A stretch of DNA of 64,000 bases, taken from contig BEHY01000001.1 of assembly GCA_002898735.1 (NCBI GenBank), positions 62,001 through 126,000 of the forward strand, in the 5' to 3' direction. The notes below the pieces were generated by a model. The model worked only from the letters and a program-made list of their open reading frames with translations, did no database searches and had not been told where the DNA came from. The DNA comes from Candidatus Thermoflexus japonica. Lineage in GTDB: Bacteria; Chloroflexota; Anaerolineae; Thermoflexales; Thermoflexaceae. Below, one piece after another: positions 35,401-45,938 of the stretch (positions are counted from its first letter, which is position 1; each line of letters opens with the position of its first letter). The translations under genes and the position numbers were made by a program.

Positions 35401-36711
35401 ATGCGATTGCGGGTTCGACCGGCGACTCGATTGAGCGGCAGGATACGCGTTCCGGGCGATAAATCCCTTTCCCACCGGGCGCTGTTGTTTGGGGCCCTGG
35501 CGGATGGCCCCTCGGATCTGAAGGGCTGGCTTCCGGCGGCCGATTGCGAGGCAACCCTTCGCTGCATGCGCGCCCTGGGGATCCACGTGGAGCGACCTGA
35601 CCGGGAGCACCTGATCGTCCACGGCAACGGCCTGAAGGGACTCCAGCCGGCCCCTGGCCCGCTGGATTGCGGTGGCTCCGGGACCACGATGCGCCTCCTG
35701 ATGGGGATGCTGGCCGGGTTTCCCTTCCCCAGCACCCTGATCGGCAACCCCCAGCTCTCCCGGCGCCCGATGGAGCGGGTTGCCCAACCATTGCGCCAGA
35801 TGGGCGCAGAGGTCATCACCACGGAGGGACACGCCCCCGTCCATGTGCGGGGCGGCTCGCTGCAGGGCATCCGCTATGAGCTCCCCATCGCCAGCGCGCA
35901 GGTGAAATCCGCCATCCTGCTGGCCGGGCTATATGCGGATCGGCCGACCACGGTGATCGAGCCCGCCCCTTCGCGGGACCACACAGAACGCCTGCTGAGG
36001 GCGATGGGCGCTTCCATCCGACGGGATGGGAACGCCGTCACCATCGAGCCGGCGGAGGGATTGCGGCCGGTTTCCCTGACCATCCCCGGGGATCCGTCCT
36101 CTGCGGCTTTCCTGATCGCGGCCGCGCTCCTGGTCCCGGGCTCATGGGTGCAGATCCCGGGGGTCCTGCTCAACCCCACGCGTCTGGGGTGGGTGGAGGC
36201 ATGGCAAACCATGGGCGCGTCGATCCAGGTGATTCCGGAAAGCGAAGCCGGTGGGGAGCCGGTGGGGTGCCTGCAGGCAGCAGCAGCCGCCGGCCTGCAG
36301 GCGATGGAGATCGCCGGGGAAATGGTTCCCCGAATGATCGATGAGTTCCCGATCTTCGCCGTGGTCGCCACGCAGGCGGAAGGCATCACCCGGGTCCGGG
36401 ATGCCGCGGAATTGCGCGTCAAGGAAAGCGATCGCATCGCCGCGCTGGCGATGGAGCTGCGCCGCATGGGCGCGCGGATCGAGGAACATCCGGATGGCTT
36501 CACCGTCTACGGACCCACCCCCTTGCGTGGGGCCGCCGTCCACAGCCATGGCGATCACCGCCTCGCGATGGCCCTCACCGTTGCCGGGCTGATCGCCCGG
36601 GGAGAAACCATCATCGAGGACGCCGCCTGCATCGCCGACAGCTTCCCGGGTTTCGTGGAAGCTATGCGGGTCCTCGGGGCGGAGATCGAGGCGGAGGCCG
36701 TTTCCAGCTGA
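35401..36711 (+). CDS. aroA: 3-phosphoshikimate 1-carboxyvinyltransferase (EPSP synthase)
   Basis: A protein of 436 residues, standard length. Motifs: PGDKSLSHRALLFGALADG (PEP/S3P site), LDCGGSGTTMRLLMGMLAG, ASAQVKSAILLAGL, and the catalytic DEFPIFAV with KESDRI. It makes EPSP from shikimate-3-phosphate and PEP for aromatic amino acids. The ATG follows AGAGGAG. A hairpin follows the stop (36749-36778). Confidence 0.96.
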   Translation: MRLRVRPATRLSGRIRVPGDKSLSHRALLFGALADGPSDLKGWLPAADCEATLRCMRALGIHVERPDREHLIVHGNGLKGLQPAPGPLDCGGSGTTMRLLMGMLAGFPFPSTLIGNPQLSRRPMERVAQPLRQMGAEVITTEGHAPVHVRGGSLQGIRYELPIASAQVKSAILLAGLYADRPTTVIEPAPSRDHTERLLRAMGASIRRDGNAVTIEPAEGLRPVSLTIPGDPSSAAFLIAAALLVPGSWVQIPGVLLNPTRLGWVEAWQTMGASIQVIPESEAGGEPVGCLQAAAAAGLQAMEIAGEMVPRMIDEFPIFAVVATQAEGITRVRDAAELRVKESDRIAALAMELRRMGARIEEHPDGFTVYGPTPLRGAAVHSHGDHRLAMALTVAGLIARGETIIEDAACIADSFPGFVEAMRVLGAEIEAEAVSS

Positions 36712-36748
36712 GGGCACGAAGGGATCTTCTCCTGGGGCTTGGGGGAAG

Positions 36749-36778
36749 CGGGCCGGCCGCCTTCGGCGACCCGGCCCG
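36749..36778. terminator. Hairpin between convergent aroA and lipid-kinase genes
   Basis: CGGGCCGG (36749-36756) pairs with CCGGCCCG (36771-36778), and an inner GCC/GGC pair flanks a TTC loop. It lies between two stop codons (36711 plus, 36821 minus). There is no T tract, so it is probably a bidirectional barrier. Confidence 0.55.
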
Positions 36779-36820
36779 GCCTCCAGGGCGCCCGCCCGGT
36801 GAAATGCCCGGGAAGAAGGA

Positions 36821-37771
36821 TTATGGTTCCTGAAATAGATCCGCAGGGGCGGTCGGCGGAACCAGGATCCGAAGGGATCGGGGGACGATCTCAAAGGCCA
36901 TCGGGGTATAGCCGATGGGTTCCCCATCCACCTGGACGGGGACGGCCGGTCGGGTTTCGACGACCACGCGACGCCCGATGAAGAATTTGACCGCCGGATC
37001 CTGGAGATGGCGTCCGCCGAAGACGTTGAAGAAATGACGGATCGCCCACGGCAGCCCCATCCCCCGGAACACGCAGATGTTGAGATAGCCATCATCCAGC
37101 ACCGCCTGGGGGGCGATGCGCACCAGGCCCCCATACAGCTGGGCGTTCGCCACCAGGACCACCAGGGTGCGCCCCTTCACCCGGCGGCGGCCATCCACGA
37201 TGACCGTGGCCCGCATGGCCGGGAAATCTCGGGCGATCATGGCGGCGGCGATCAGGTAAGCCAGGGCCCCCAAACGCTTGGTGTTCCGGGTCCGGGGTTC
37301 CATATGCTGGGCCACCTGGGCATCCAGGCCGATGCCCGCCCACAGGAGGAAGTAACGGCCGTTGGCCCTCCCCACGTCAATGGCGCGTTCCCGCGCGGCT
37401 TCCAGGAGATGGGCGGCGATCTGGATCCGAAGCGGATGGACCAGCGGATAAACCGGAAGCCCGAGCTGCCTGGCCCATACGTTGCCCGTCCCCACCGGCA
37501 GGACCCCCAGAGCCGCTGGCATTCCGACCAGGCCGTTAGCGACCTCGTTGACGGTGCCGTCGCCCCCCGCGGCGATCACCCATTCGAATCCCTCCAGGGC
37601 GGCCTCATGGGCCAGGTCCGTGGCCATCCCCGGACGCTCGGTGATCCGCAGGAGGACCGACCATCCGCGCTCCTCCTGCCATTTACGGGCCACCGCCTGG
37701 ACCTCCCGGAGCATCTCCCGCGGGCCGGCCGCCGGATTGTAGATGATCATCACATGTCTGGAGCGCGCCAT
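36821..37771 (-). CDS. Diacylglycerol/sphingosine kinase-like lipid kinase
   Basis: A protein of 316 residues of the DagK/YegS family. The nucleotide-binding core is IYNPAAGPRE near the start, then AAGGDGTVNEVANGL and GVLPVGTGNVWARQLGLP, with LWAGIGLDAQV in the C-terminal beta-domain. It probably phosphorylates a diacylglycerol or a similar lipid. It is convergent with aroA, sharing the hairpin between them. Confidence 0.92.
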   Translation of the reverse strand: MARSRHVMIIYNPAAGPREMLREVQAVARKWQEERGWSVLLRITERPGMATDLAHEAALEGFEWVIAAGGDGTVNEVANGLVGMPAALGVLPVGTGNVWARQLGLPVYPLVHPLRIQIAAHLLEAARERAIDVGRANGRYFLLWAGIGLDAQVAQHMEPRTRNTKRLGALAYLIAAAMIARDFPAMRATVIVDGRRRVKGRTLVVLVANAQLYGGLVRIAPQAVLDDGYLNICVFRGMGLPWAIRHFFNVFGGRHLQDPAVKFFIGRRVVVETRPAVPVQVDGEPIGYTPMAFEIVPRSLRILVPPTAPADLFQEP

Positions 37772-37839
37772 AGCGATTCCTGCAGGAACTCCGGATAGAA
37801 CGCCGAGAAAACCCGGAGGGGTTACGCCGTGAGCTCCCT

Positions 37840-39972
37840 TCAGCGGGAGGGAGAAGATCGCCCCTGTCGCCGTCCGGAGGTCCGAGGGGGTTTCCCGGGG
37901 ATGGGAGCCGCCTCCTCCTCTCCTTCTTCCGCGGCGATCCGCTCCAGCTCGACCAGCCGGCGGAGCCGCGCCTCCGGCGGGGTTTCCGCCAGCTCGATCA
38001 CCCGCAGCTGCTCGCGCAGCTCGAAGATCTGATCCCGCAGGGCGGCCGCCTTCTCGAACTCCAGATCCTGGGCGGCCCGCTTCATCTCCTTCTCCAGCGC
38101 ACGGATGAGGCGTTGCAACTCATCCTTCGGCATCGCCGGCATCCGTCCGGGCGCCCCCGTCTCCTCCGCCACCATCTCCCGCACCCGATCGGTGAGATCC
38201 CGCACGGCCTTCACGATGGAGCGGGGCTCGATCCCATGGGCCCGGTTGTAGGCTTCCTGGATCGCCCGCCGGCGGTTGGTCTCCTCAATCGCCCGGCGCA
38301 TGGACTCGGTGATCGTATCCGCGTAGAGGATGGCCGTCCCGTTCACATGGCGCGCCGCCCGCCCGATCGTCTGGATCAGCGCCGTCTCGCTGCGCAGGAA
38401 GCCCTCCTTATCCGCATCCAGCACCGCCACCAGCGAGACCTCCGGGAGATCCAGACCCTCCCGCAGCAGGTTGATCCCCACGACCACATCGTAGACCCCC
38501 AGCCGGAGATCCCGCAGGATCTCCACCCGCTCCAGCGTCTCAATGTCGGCGTGGAGATAATGGGTGCGGATCCCCATCTCGTTCAGGTAATCGGAAAGTT
38601 CCTCCGCCAGGCGCTTCGTGAGGGTGGTAACCAGCGCCCGTTCGCCCCGGGCGACGCGTTTGCGGATCTCGCCGATGAGATCCTCGATCTGGCCTTTGGT
38701 CGGCCGCACCTCCACCACCGGATCCAGAATGCCGGTCGGGCGGATCAGCTGCTCGACAACCTGCTCGGACTTCTCCAGCTCATAGGGCCCGGGGGTGGCG
38801 GACATGAAGATCACCTGGCGGACCCGCTGTTCGAATTCCTCAAAGGTGAGCGGGCGGTTATCCAGCGCCGAGGGAAGACGGAACCCGTATTCCACCAGCG
38901 TCTCCTTTCGGGAGCGATCGCCGTGATACATCCCGCGCAGCTGCGGGATCGTCATGTGGGATTCATCGATGACCACCAGGAAATCATCCGGGAAGTAGTC
39001 CAGGAGGGTCCAGGGCGGCTCGCCGGGCGCCCGCCCATCCAGATGGCGGGAGTAGTTTTCAATACCGTGGCAGTAGCCCACCTCACGGAGCATCTCCAGA
39101 TCATACAGGGTGCGCTGGCGGAGCCGCTCCGCCTCCAGGAGCTTCCCCTGGGCCCGGAGTTCCTCCAGGCGCTCATGCAGTTCCTGCTCGATGGAGGCGA
39201 TCGCCCGCCGCAGCTTCTCCTCCGGGGTCACGAAGTGCTTGGCCGGGTAGATCTCCACGGTTTCATGGAGACGGAGCACCTCTCCGGTGAGCGGGTCGAA
39301 CTCCACGAGGCGGTCGATCTCATCCCCCCAGAACTCAATGCGGATCGCCGTATCCTGATAAGCGGGGAAGACGTCCACGGTATCCCCACGCACCCGGAAG
39401 GTCCCCCGGCGGAAATCCACATCGTTGCGCGTATACTGGATGTCCACGAGGTGGCGCAACAGGTTGTCACGGCGGCGGACCTGGCCACGGTGCAGGCGGA
39501 TGACCACCTGGCCCCAATCGTGGGGGTTGCCGATACCGTAAATGCAGGAAACCGAGGCGACGATGATCACATCCCGCCGGGTAAACAGGGCCTGGGTGGC
39601 CGCCAGGCGCAGGCGCTCGATCTCCTCATTGATGCTGGTTTCTTTCTCAATGTAGGTATCGGTCTGGGGAATGTAAGCCTCCGGCTGATAGTAATCATAG
39701 TAGCTGACGAAGTATTCCACCGCGTTGTGGGGGAAGAACTCACGGAACTCCGCGTAGAGCTGCGCGGCCAGGGTCTTGTTGTGGCTGATGACCAGGGTGG
39801 GTTTCTGGATGCGGGCGATGACATGGGCGATGGTGAAGGTCTTCCCGGTCCCCGTAGCCCCGAGCAACGTTTGATAACGATATCCCTTCTGCAGGCCCTC
39901 GACCAGCTTTTCGATGGCCTGGGGCTGATCCCCGGTGGGTTCAAAGGGCGCTACCAGCTGAAAGCGCTCCAT
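37840..39972 (-). CDS. uvrB: UvrABC system protein B
   Basis: A protein of 710 residues, slightly longer than typical UvrB. Motifs: Walker [10 protein letters not shown], the beta-hairpin region [26 protein letters not shown]-like [17 protein letters not shown], motif [11 protein letters not shown], and the C-terminal UvrC-binding UVR domain (coiled, about residues 625-660). It verifies damage and loads UvrC in nucleotide excision repair. The start at 39972 has GGGAGGG upstream; the frame extends to 40074. The extra C-terminal tail is Gly/Arg-rich. Confidence 0.97.
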   Translation of the reverse strand: MERFQLVAPFEPTGDQPQAIEKLVEGLQKGYRYQTLLGATGTGKTFTIAHVIARIQKPTLVISHNKTLAAQLYAEFREFFPHNAVEYFVSYYDYYQPEAYIPQTDTYIEKETSINEEIERLRLAATQALFTRRDVIIVASVSCIYGIGNPHDWGQVVIRLHRGQVRRRDNLLRHLVDIQYTRNDVDFRRGTFRVRGDTVDVFPAYQDTAIRIEFWGDEIDRLVEFDPLTGEVLRLHETVEIYPAKHFVTPEEKLRRAIASIEQELHERLEELRAQGKLLEAERLRQRTLYDLEMLREVGYCHGIENYSRHLDGRAPGEPPWTLLDYFPDDFLVVIDESHMTIPQLRGMYHGDRSRKETLVEYGFRLPSALDNRPLTFEEFEQRVRQVIFMSATPGPYELEKSEQVVEQLIRPTGILDPVVEVRPTKGQIEDLIGEIRKRVARGERALVTTLTKRLAEELSDYLNEMGIRTHYLHADIETLERVEILRDLRLGVYDVVVGINLLREGLDLPEVSLVAVLDADKEGFLRSETALIQTIGRAARHVNGTAILYADTITESMRRAIEETNRRRAIQEAYNRAHGIEPRSIVKAVRDLTDRVREMVAEETGAPGRMPAMPKDELQRLIRALEKEMKRAAQDLEFEKAAALRDQIFELREQLRVIELAETPPEARLRRLVELERIAAEEGEEEAAPIPGKPPRTSGRRQGRSSPSR

Positions 39973-40276
39973 ATCCGGTCCCTCCCCTCCCTCCCTGACC
40001 GATCCGTGCGCCGTATTCCTGCGTATCGCAGGCACGGCATGGCGAGCCACCATGGATTTCAGGGCTTCTACCATCAGGCCCGGCTGGGGAAAGCGGGATG
40101 TCCCCTCCCCCCTTCCCCTAAGTTTAACGCAGTTCGCTCCCTGAGCCCCTGATCACCCCATTTCTCCCTCCGGCTCTGTGGGCCGTAAGGAGGGGCAGAA
40201 AAGGGACCATGGGGGCCGGCCCGAAGGGGGGGCGGGGAAGCCGATATGCGGAGTGCGCCTTCGGCCAGAGATCCGT
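39973..40276. other. 304-base intergenic region with hairpin-rich DNA
   Basis: Between purB and uvrB (both minus). It contains a G/C-rich stretch at about 40160-40235 with CTCCCTCC and GGAGGGG elements, similar to the hairpin at 28418-28456, and GGGGGCCGGCCC at 40211-40222. I see no gene in it. Confidence 0.45.
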
Positions 40277-41695
40277 TCACGGGATGGAGGAACCCTGATC
40301 GGAAGCGATGGCCCTTCGGATCTCCTGCGCCATCGCCCGCGCCCGTTCCGGGGCGTCACCGATATGGGTGTGGACTTCCATCAGGCGCCGGAGGGTCTCA
40401 GGGGAGAGCCATCGCGTGATCTCCGGATCCGCGGCCAGGCGTTCCGGCAGTGGGTTGGGAGCGCCGGATCGCACGCTCTCCCACGCGACCATGGCGTGAT
40501 CCCGCAGGCGGGCGTGGAGCGCCTGGCGATCCGCGCCGGCACGGGCCGCCGCCATCAGGACCGGCTCCAGGGCGGCGAAGGGGGCGTAACGCTCCAGATT
40601 GCACCGCAACGCTTCCCCATGGATTTCCATCCCCCGGAGGATCCGGAGCGCCAGCCGGAGGATCTCATCGGCGGCCAGGAAGGCTTCCGGCAACAGGACC
40701 CGCCGGATCGCCGAATCATCCAGGGTGCGCTCCAGGAGGGAGTGGGCGGCGGTTTCCCACATCATGGAAGGCAGCGCGCCCAGATAGCGGGCCAGGGCGT
40801 TGATCCGCTCGGCAAGCACCGGGTTGCGCTTGAAGGGCATGGCCGAGGAGCCCACCTGCCGGGCGCCGAAGGGCTCTGACCATTCCCCGAAGGGGGGAGA
40901 TTGCAGCAGGCGCAGGTCGAAGGCCATCCTGTAAAGCGACATGGCCAGCCCGGCCAGCACCGTCAGCACCCACCAGTCCTGCTTGCGGGGATAGATCTGG
41001 CCGGTGACCGGGAAGGCCTGCAGGCCCAGCTCCGCCATCGCGCGCTCTTCCATTTCGGCGCGTGTCATGCCGGTCCCATCCAGCAACACCGCATAAGAGG
41101 CCCCCGTCCCCACCGCCCCTTTGAACCCTTTCCCCCGCAGGGTGGATGAACAGCGCGAGATCTCCTCCCAATCCATCAGGAGATCCTGGCCATAAAGGGC
41201 CAGACGATAACCCACCGTCGTGGGCTCGGCCGGCTGGAGGTGGGTCCAGGCCATGCAGGGGACCTCCGCCCAGCGTTCGATGGCGCCCGCCAGAGCGTCC
41301 AGAACCTCCCGCAGGCGATCGCGGATCAGGCCCATGGCCTCCCGGATCCGCAGGACATCGGCGTTATCCTCAATATCCGCGGAGGTGGCGCCCAGATGGA
41401 GCCCAGGGCCGCCATGGGGGGCCTGCTCCGCGAACGTCAGGAGCTCGGCCATGAGATCGTGTCCGATCTCCTGCTCGATCTGCTCCGCCCGCTCCAGGTC
41501 GATGGTCTCCGCATGGGCTTCCAGGTCGGCCACCTGCTCCGGGCGGATCAGGCCTGCGGCCATCTGAGCGCGGGCCAGCGCGATCCACACCCGCCGCCAC
41601 AGCCGCCGGCGATAGGCCTCCGACCAGATCCGGCGCATCGCCGGGCTCCCATACCGCCAGGTGAAGGGGGAGAGGAAGGTCTCATGCGTGAACAT
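40277..41695 (-). CDS. purB: Adenylosuccinate lyase
   Basis: A protein of 472 residues of the fumarase/aspartase superfamily. It shows HLGATSADIEDN, a catalytic His segment (THLQPAEPTTVG) and the mobile signature loop GSSAMPFKRNPVLAE. It cleaves SAICAR and adenylosuccinate in purine synthesis. The start at 41695 is favoured by GGAG six bases upstream. It lies 195 bases after purA. Confidence 0.93.
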   Translation of the reverse strand: MFTHETFLSPFTWRYGSPAMRRIWSEAYRRRLWRRVWIALARAQMAAGLIRPEQVADLEAHAETIDLERAEQIEQEIGHDLMAELLTFAEQAPHGGPGLHLGATSADIEDNADVLRIREAMGLIRDRLREVLDALAGAIERWAEVPCMAWTHLQPAEPTTVGYRLALYGQDLLMDWEEISRCSSTLRGKGFKGAVGTGASYAVLLDGTGMTRAEMEERAMAELGLQAFPVTGQIYPRKQDWWVLTVLAGLAMSLYRMAFDLRLLQSPPFGEWSEPFGARQVGSSAMPFKRNPVLAERINALARYLGALPSMMWETAAHSLLERTLDDSAIRRVLLPEAFLAADEILRLALRILRGMEIHGEALRCNLERYAPFAALEPVLMAAARAGADRQALHARLRDHAMVAWESVRSGAPNPLPERLAADPEITRWLSPETLRRLMEVHTHIGDAPERARAMAQEIRRAIASDQGSSIP

Positions 41696-41890
41696 CCCGG
41701 GCTCCATGCTGGGGAATAATCCGGATCTTCCCTCACGTGGTGCAGCGCCGACCGAAGCAGAACTTACGCTGTTCGGGTCCCATCCGGGGAGCCGCATGGC
41801 GCCTCCCCGTGGCCTGGAGGACCCCGGGGAGGAGAAAGGGAAGGCCCTGCAGGCCTTCCCCAGGAATCTCCCGGAATTCACAGCCCGCGC

Positions 41891-43189
41891 TTACAACTGC
41901 GCCCCATCCTCCACCTTCAGGATCTGGTCCCGGGCGGGACCTACGGAGACATAGCGCACCGGAGCGCCGGCCAGCTCGGAGAGGCGACGCAGATACCCTC
42001 GCGCCGCCTCCGGGAGATCCTGCCAGCGCCGCGCGGTGGAGGTGGGGCCGGTCCATCCCGGCAGGCGTTCGTAGATAGGGGTCACCTGCTCCAGAACCGG
42101 CGTGTCGGGGACGTGGGTGAGGATCTCGCCGGACGGAAGGCGATATCCAACGCAGAGCGGGATCTCTTCCAGCCCGTCCAGGACATCCAGCTTGGTGACC
42201 GCGAGAGCGGTGAAGCCGTTCAGCCAGGCGGCATGCCGCAAAGCCACGCCATCCGGCCAGCCACATCGGCGAGGGCGACCGGTCGTCGCCCCGAACTCCC
42301 ACCCCTCCTGAGGACCGCCCCGGCGCAGGCGTTCCGCCAGCTCCCCGTGCACCTCGGTCACGAGGGGGCCCTCCCCTACAGCGGTGGCGAAGGCCTTCAC
42401 CACCCCGATCACCTCCCGGATCGCCTGAGGGGGAATTCCCGCGCCGACCGCGGCGTAGCCGACCAGGGTGCTGGAGGACGTCACGTAGGGATAGATGCCC
42501 CAATCCAGATCCCGCATCGCCCCCAGCTGCCCCTCCAGGAGGATACGGGCGTCCCGCCGGATGGCGTCCCGGAGCACCGGAATGGTATCGATGATCCGGT
42601 CCCTCAGGCGTTCCCGCCACATCTCACAGCGGGCGATCAGCTCTTCCAGAGGGGGAGGCTCCCCATCTAAAGCGGTTATACGCGCGGAGATCGCCGTGTA
42701 AGCCTGCTGAAGACGCCGGTGGAGCCAGTCCCGATGGAGGAGATCCCCCATCCGCAAACCGATCCGCGCCGCCTTATCGCTGTAAGCCGGGCCGATGCCG
42801 CGGCGCGTGGTGCCCAGAGGGCGATCGCCCCGTCCGCGCTCCTCCAGCTCATCCCGCTGGCGATGGTAGGGGAAGACCAGATGCGCCCGGTCGGAGATCC
42901 ACACGCGGGAGGTATCCACCCCGGCGGCTTCGAGCTCCGCCAGCTCCTGGAGCAGCGTATCCGGATTCACCACGGTCCCCGCGCCGATGATACACGTCGT
43001 TCCCGGGTGGAAAACCCCGGAGGGCACCAGATGGAGGCGAAACGTTCCATACTCGTTCACCACCGTGTGGCCCGCGTTATCGCCCCCCTGCACCCGCATC
43101 ACAATCTCGGCATCGCGGCTCAGGTAATCGACGATGTGGCCCTTGCCCTCATCTCCCCACAACGCGCCGACCACAGCGATCACCGGCAT
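41891..43189 (-). CDS. purA: Adenylosuccinate synthetase
   Basis: A protein of 432 residues, standard length. It has the GTP loop [37 protein letters not shown], and the C-terminal ALTKLD-like [17 protein letters not shown]. It links IMP and aspartate with GTP hydrolysis. The start at 43189 has GGAGG seven bases upstream; the open frame reaches 43336 through non-family sequence. It lies with purB and shares the last two steps to AMP. Confidence 0.95.
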   Translation of the reverse strand: MPVIAVVGALWGDEGKGHIVDYLSRDAEIVMRVQGGDNAGHTVVNEYGTFRLHLVPSGVFHPGTTCIIGAGTVVNPDTLLQELAELEAAGVDTSRVWISDRAHLVFPYHRQRDELEERGRGDRPLGTTRRGIGPAYSDKAARIGLRMGDLLHRDWLHRRLQQAYTAISARITALDGEPPPLEELIARCEMWRERLRDRIIDTIPVLRDAIRRDARILLEGQLGAMRDLDWGIYPYVTSSSTLVGYAAVGAGIPPQAIREVIGVVKAFATAVGEGPLVTEVHGELAERLRRGGPQEGWEFGATTGRPRRCGWPDGVALRHAAWLNGFTALAVTKLDVLDGLEEIPLCVGYRLPSGEILTHVPDTPVLEQVTPIYERLPGWTGPTSTARRWQDLPEAARGYLRRLSELAGAPVRYVSVGPARDQILKVEDGAQL

Positions 43190-43342
43190 GACCCTGCCTC
43201 CAGCCGAAGCGAGTCCAACCTTGGGGATAAGGCGCACGCCGCTGCGCCCGACCCGGGAAGTCGGGACGAATCCCCCTTCCCCCCTCTCCGGGGCCCTGGG
43301 GCGAGGGGAGGGTCCCTGTGGCCTCCGGCTTCCCAAATTGAA

Positions 43343-43831
43343 TCATGCGTGCGGCCTGCTCTGCGTATCCTCCGGCGCGCCGAGGTCGATCACCCGCCCC
43401 TCCCGCTCGGCCGATTCCGCGCGCGGGGCCTCCAGCATCGGGAATTCCGGCTCGGCCCCGGGCATCACCGACTGGCCCCGGAAGTATCCGCCCTCATCGA
43501 TCACCAGAGCGCCCGCATTGATCTCTCCCCAGACCTTTCCAGTGGAAAGGATCTCCACCCGGCCGGAGGCATGGATTTTCCCGATGAGCATGCCCGCCAC
43601 CGAGACATTGGTGGCCCGCACTTCCGCCCGAACCCGCGCGTTCTCCCCGATGATCAGATTGCCGCTGATCTCCATCGAGCCCTCGAACACCCCCTCCACC
43701 CGGATGGTCCCATCGCCCTGCAGCAGGCCTTTCATCACGCAGGTCGGGCCCAGCACGGTCTCCACCGGCGTGCCCGGGCTCATCGGCCTGGGTGCCGCGG
43801 GCGCTTTCTCCGGCTTCGAGCGTCCGAACAT
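43343..43831 (-). CDS. Bactofilin family protein
   Basis: A protein of 162 residues. A central beta-helix core (about 30-125) shows repeating turns rich in Gly and Val (GTIRVEGVFEGSMEISGNL), as in the polymerising bactofilin fold; Pro/Ala-rich N-terminal and Glu-rich C-terminal tails flank it. Bactofilins form cytoskeletal filaments at the membrane. The ATG follows GAGGAGG, and a strong promoter lies just upstream. Confidence 0.9.
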   Translation of the reverse strand: MFGRSKPEKAPAAPRPMSPGTPVETVLGPTCVMKGLLQGDGTIRVEGVFEGSMEISGNLIIGENARVRAEVRATNVSVAGMLIGKIHASGRVEILSTGKVWGEINAGALVIDEGGYFRGQSVMPGAEPEFPMLEAPRAESAEREGRVIDLGAPEDTQSRPHA

Positions 43832-43861
43832 TGTTCGCCTCCTCACGAACGGATATACTCT

Positions 43862-43891
43862 ACTATAGAGAAAACCGTTCGAGCCTGTCAA
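43862..43891 (-). promoter_or_regulatory. Strong sigma-70-type promoter for bactofilin
   Basis: On the minus strand, a perfect TTGACA (43891-43886) and TATAGT (43867-43862) are 18 bases apart, 30 bases before the bactofilin ATG. This is the best promoter in the window. It would also drive purA and purB if transcription reads through the 153- and 195-base gaps. Confidence 0.8.
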
Positions 43892-44115
43892 AGGCGTCGG
43901 AAAAGGGCTTGAGCGGGTGGAGCAGGCGGCTTCGTCGCCTTCCCCACCCTCCCCCAATCCCAACGCGATCGGATCCAACCGAGATCACTCATGAATGCGC
44001 GCCCTTCCTTCCTGGCCCGGCCCAGAGTGATATGCCCTATCGGGCAGGGTTCCGAATCCGCCCTGTCCGCGGGTGGCAATGGCGATGGAAGCCAGGAGTC
44101 CAGAAGGGAGGCGCT

Positions 44116-44700
44116 ATGTATAGCGTGGTGATCCTGGCCGGCGGCCAGAGCCGCCGGATGGGGAGGGACAAAGCCTTCCTGGACTGGAAGGGACGTCCGC
44201 TGATCGCGGATCTGATCGACCGCTTCCGCCCCATCTCCGACGATGTGCTCCTCATCGCCCCCGACCTCAAACCCTTTCAGGGCCTTCACGCTCGCCTCGT
44301 CCCGGACCCCTCGCCACCGGTGGGCCCCCTGGGAGGATTGTGGTCCGGTCTGTTGAGCGCGCGTCACGAGTGGGCTTTTGCCATGGCCTGCGATATGCCC
44401 CTGGTGGATCCGCGGGTGGTGGCATGGATGTTCGAGCAACGGGGGGAAGCCGATGCGGTCGTCCTGCTGGATAACCAGGGGCGCCCGGAGCCGCTGCACG
44501 CGCTGTATCGGGCCTCGTGTCTCAACGCCATCGCCTCCGCCCTGGCCTGCGGGCAGCGAGCGATGCTCGCCTTTTACCCGGCCATCCGGGTGCGTTATCT
44601 CCCCCCATCCGCCTGGCGTCTGGTCGATCCGCAGGGCCGCTCGTGGCGCAACATCAACACCCCGGAGGATTGGAAACGGCTCCAGGAAGAAATCCCTTAG
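44116..44700 (+). CDS. mobA: Molybdenum cofactor guanylyltransferase
   Basis: A protein of 194 residues of the MobA family. It has VILAGGQSRRMGRDKAFL at the start, GPLGGLWSGL, MACDMPLVDP with the metal-binding Asp, and a C-terminal NINTPEDW. It attaches GMP to molybdopterin to give MGD. The start has GGGAGG upstream. The gene is divergent from bactofilin. No DMSO-reductase-family user is seen in the window. Confidence 0.92.
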   Translation: MYSVVILAGGQSRRMGRDKAFLDWKGRPLIADLIDRFRPISDDVLLIAPDLKPFQGLHARLVPDPSPPVGPLGGLWSGLLSARHEWAFAMACDMPLVDPRVVAWMFEQRGEADAVVLLDNQGRPEPLHALYRASCLNAIASALACGQRAMLAFYPAIRVRYLPPSAWRLVDPQGRSWRNINTPEDWKRLQEEIP

Positions 44701-44704
44701 GATT

Positions 44705-44718
44705 TGCCCGGCCGGGCA
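44705..44718. repeat. Perfect palindrome right after mobA
   Basis: TGCCCGGCCGGGCA is its own reverse complement and begins four bases after the mobA stop. Its GGCCGG core matches hairpins elsewhere in the window. Confidence 0.45.
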
Positions 44719-44755
44719 TCCATCCAGGGAGGCGGGATCGGTCTCTTCCCGCTTT

Positions 44756-44790
44756 CTCCCCCCATGAGACTCCAGGGGCACTGGGGGGAG
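44756..44790. terminator. Hairpin between convergent mobA and ROK genes
   Basis: CTCCCCCCA (44756-44764) pairs with TGGGGGGAG (44782-44790) across a 17-base loop. It lies between the mobA stop (44700) and the ROK stop (44807). There is no T tract, so it is a candidate bidirectional terminator. Confidence 0.5.
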
Positions 44791-44806
44791 GGGAACCGTT
44801 TGGGCT

Positions 44807-45793
44807 TCAGGAGCTGCTTTCGGCGGCCCCCAAACGTCCCCCCGAGGGCGATGCCGGCGATCCATGGGCATAGCGTATCCGCGCATAAGCGAGCGCCCCG
44901 AGCAACCCGACATTGTCTCCCAGGGCAGTTCGGACGATGGGCGTCACATAATCCGGTGTCATGGCGCGCTCCCGGGCATAAGCCCGGATCCTCTCCAGAA
45001 ACCAGTCCCCGGCTTTCATCACGCCGCCGCCCAGGATCACCAGGGTGGGGTTGAAGATGTGCCAGAAGCTGGCGATTCCCACCCCCAGATAGAACGCCGC
45101 CCGGTCCATAATGGCGCCGGCCACCGGATCCCCCTGGGCGGCCGCTTTAGCCACATCCGCCGCTGTGACGGCGGAAGGATCCGTCCAGGGGACGGGGTCG
45201 CCGCGCGCCCACGCTTCCCGGGCCATGCGGGCGATCGCCGTCCCGGAGGCCACGGCCTCCAGACACCCCGTCTGCCCGCAGCCACAGCGCGGCCCATTCC
45301 TCGCCTCCACCACGATATGCCCCAATTCCGCCCCCAGCCCGTGGGCGCCTTCCAGCAGCACACCGTGGGTGATCACCCCACCCCCGATGCCGGTGCTGAT
45401 GGTCAGATACACCAGGTGCTCATGACCACGACCCGCCCCATACTGCCATTCCCCCAGGGCAGCCAGGTTGGCATCATTGCCGACGAAGCACGGCACGTGG
45501 AACACCTCCCGGAGGCGATCGGCCAGCGGCACATTTTCCCATCCCAGGTTCGGCGCGGTGAGCACCACCCCCGTGCGCGGATCCAGCGGGCCGGGGACGC
45601 CCACCCCCAGGGCTTCGATCGGTTCGTCGGAGGGCCAGACCTCCCGGATCGCCTCGATGATCCGGGCCATCACTGCCTCCACGCCTTCCTCGGGCCGGGT
45701 GGGGTATCCCACGCGGGCCAGGATCCGCCCCTCCGCATCGCAGCGGGCCGCCCGGATATTGGTCCCCCCCAGATCCACAGCGATGTAAACCAT
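44807..45793 (-). CDS. ROK-family sugar kinase (glucokinase-like)
   Basis: A protein of 328 residues. It has the ATP motif AVDLGGTNIRAA at the start, GVGVPGPLD, GNDANLAALGEW with catalytic Asp, and GHIVVEARNGPRCGCGQTGCLEAVASG, the ROK zinc motif. It phosphorylates glucose or a similar sugar. The start has GGAGGCC upstream. The patatin gene lies upstream in the same direction. Confidence 0.92.
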   Translation of the reverse strand: MVYIAVDLGGTNIRAARCDAEGRILARVGYPTRPEEGVEAVMARIIEAIREVWPSDEPIEALGVGVPGPLDPRTGVVLTAPNLGWENVPLADRLREVFHVPCFVGNDANLAALGEWQYGAGRGHEHLVYLTISTGIGGGVITHGVLLEGAHGLGAELGHIVVEARNGPRCGCGQTGCLEAVASGTAIARMAREAWARGDPVPWTDPSAVTAADVAKAAAQGDPVAGAIMDRAAFYLGVGIASFWHIFNPTLVILGGGVMKAGDWFLERIRAYARERAMTPDYVTPIVRTALGDNVGLLGALAYARIRYAHGSPASPSGGRLGAAESSS

Positions 45794-45938
45794 GATGGCC
45801 TCCGTTTCTCAAAAATTGAGCGTTACGCAGCAGGCCTTCCCCCATGGACTTTTGAGAAGGGGGCATCCCGTCCCTCCGGGTGGGAGCCCAACGGGGCAGG
45901 GCCCCAACATTTCCCAGAGCTCGGGGGGAAGGGGCCGC

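Noticed and set aside
38113-40152. Long plus-strand frame opposite uvrB
   Set aside because: It is antisense to uvrB, with His/Leu/Gln-rich low-information sequence.
43892-44115. Possible molybdenum-cofactor riboswitch before mobA
   Set aside because: There is a short CAGGG/CCCTG stem, but I cannot match the conserved core of the known Moco RNA.
45810-45830. CTCAA/TTGAG inverted repeat before the ROK kinase
   Set aside because: Five-base arms are too short to separate from chance, and no -10 box adjoins it.
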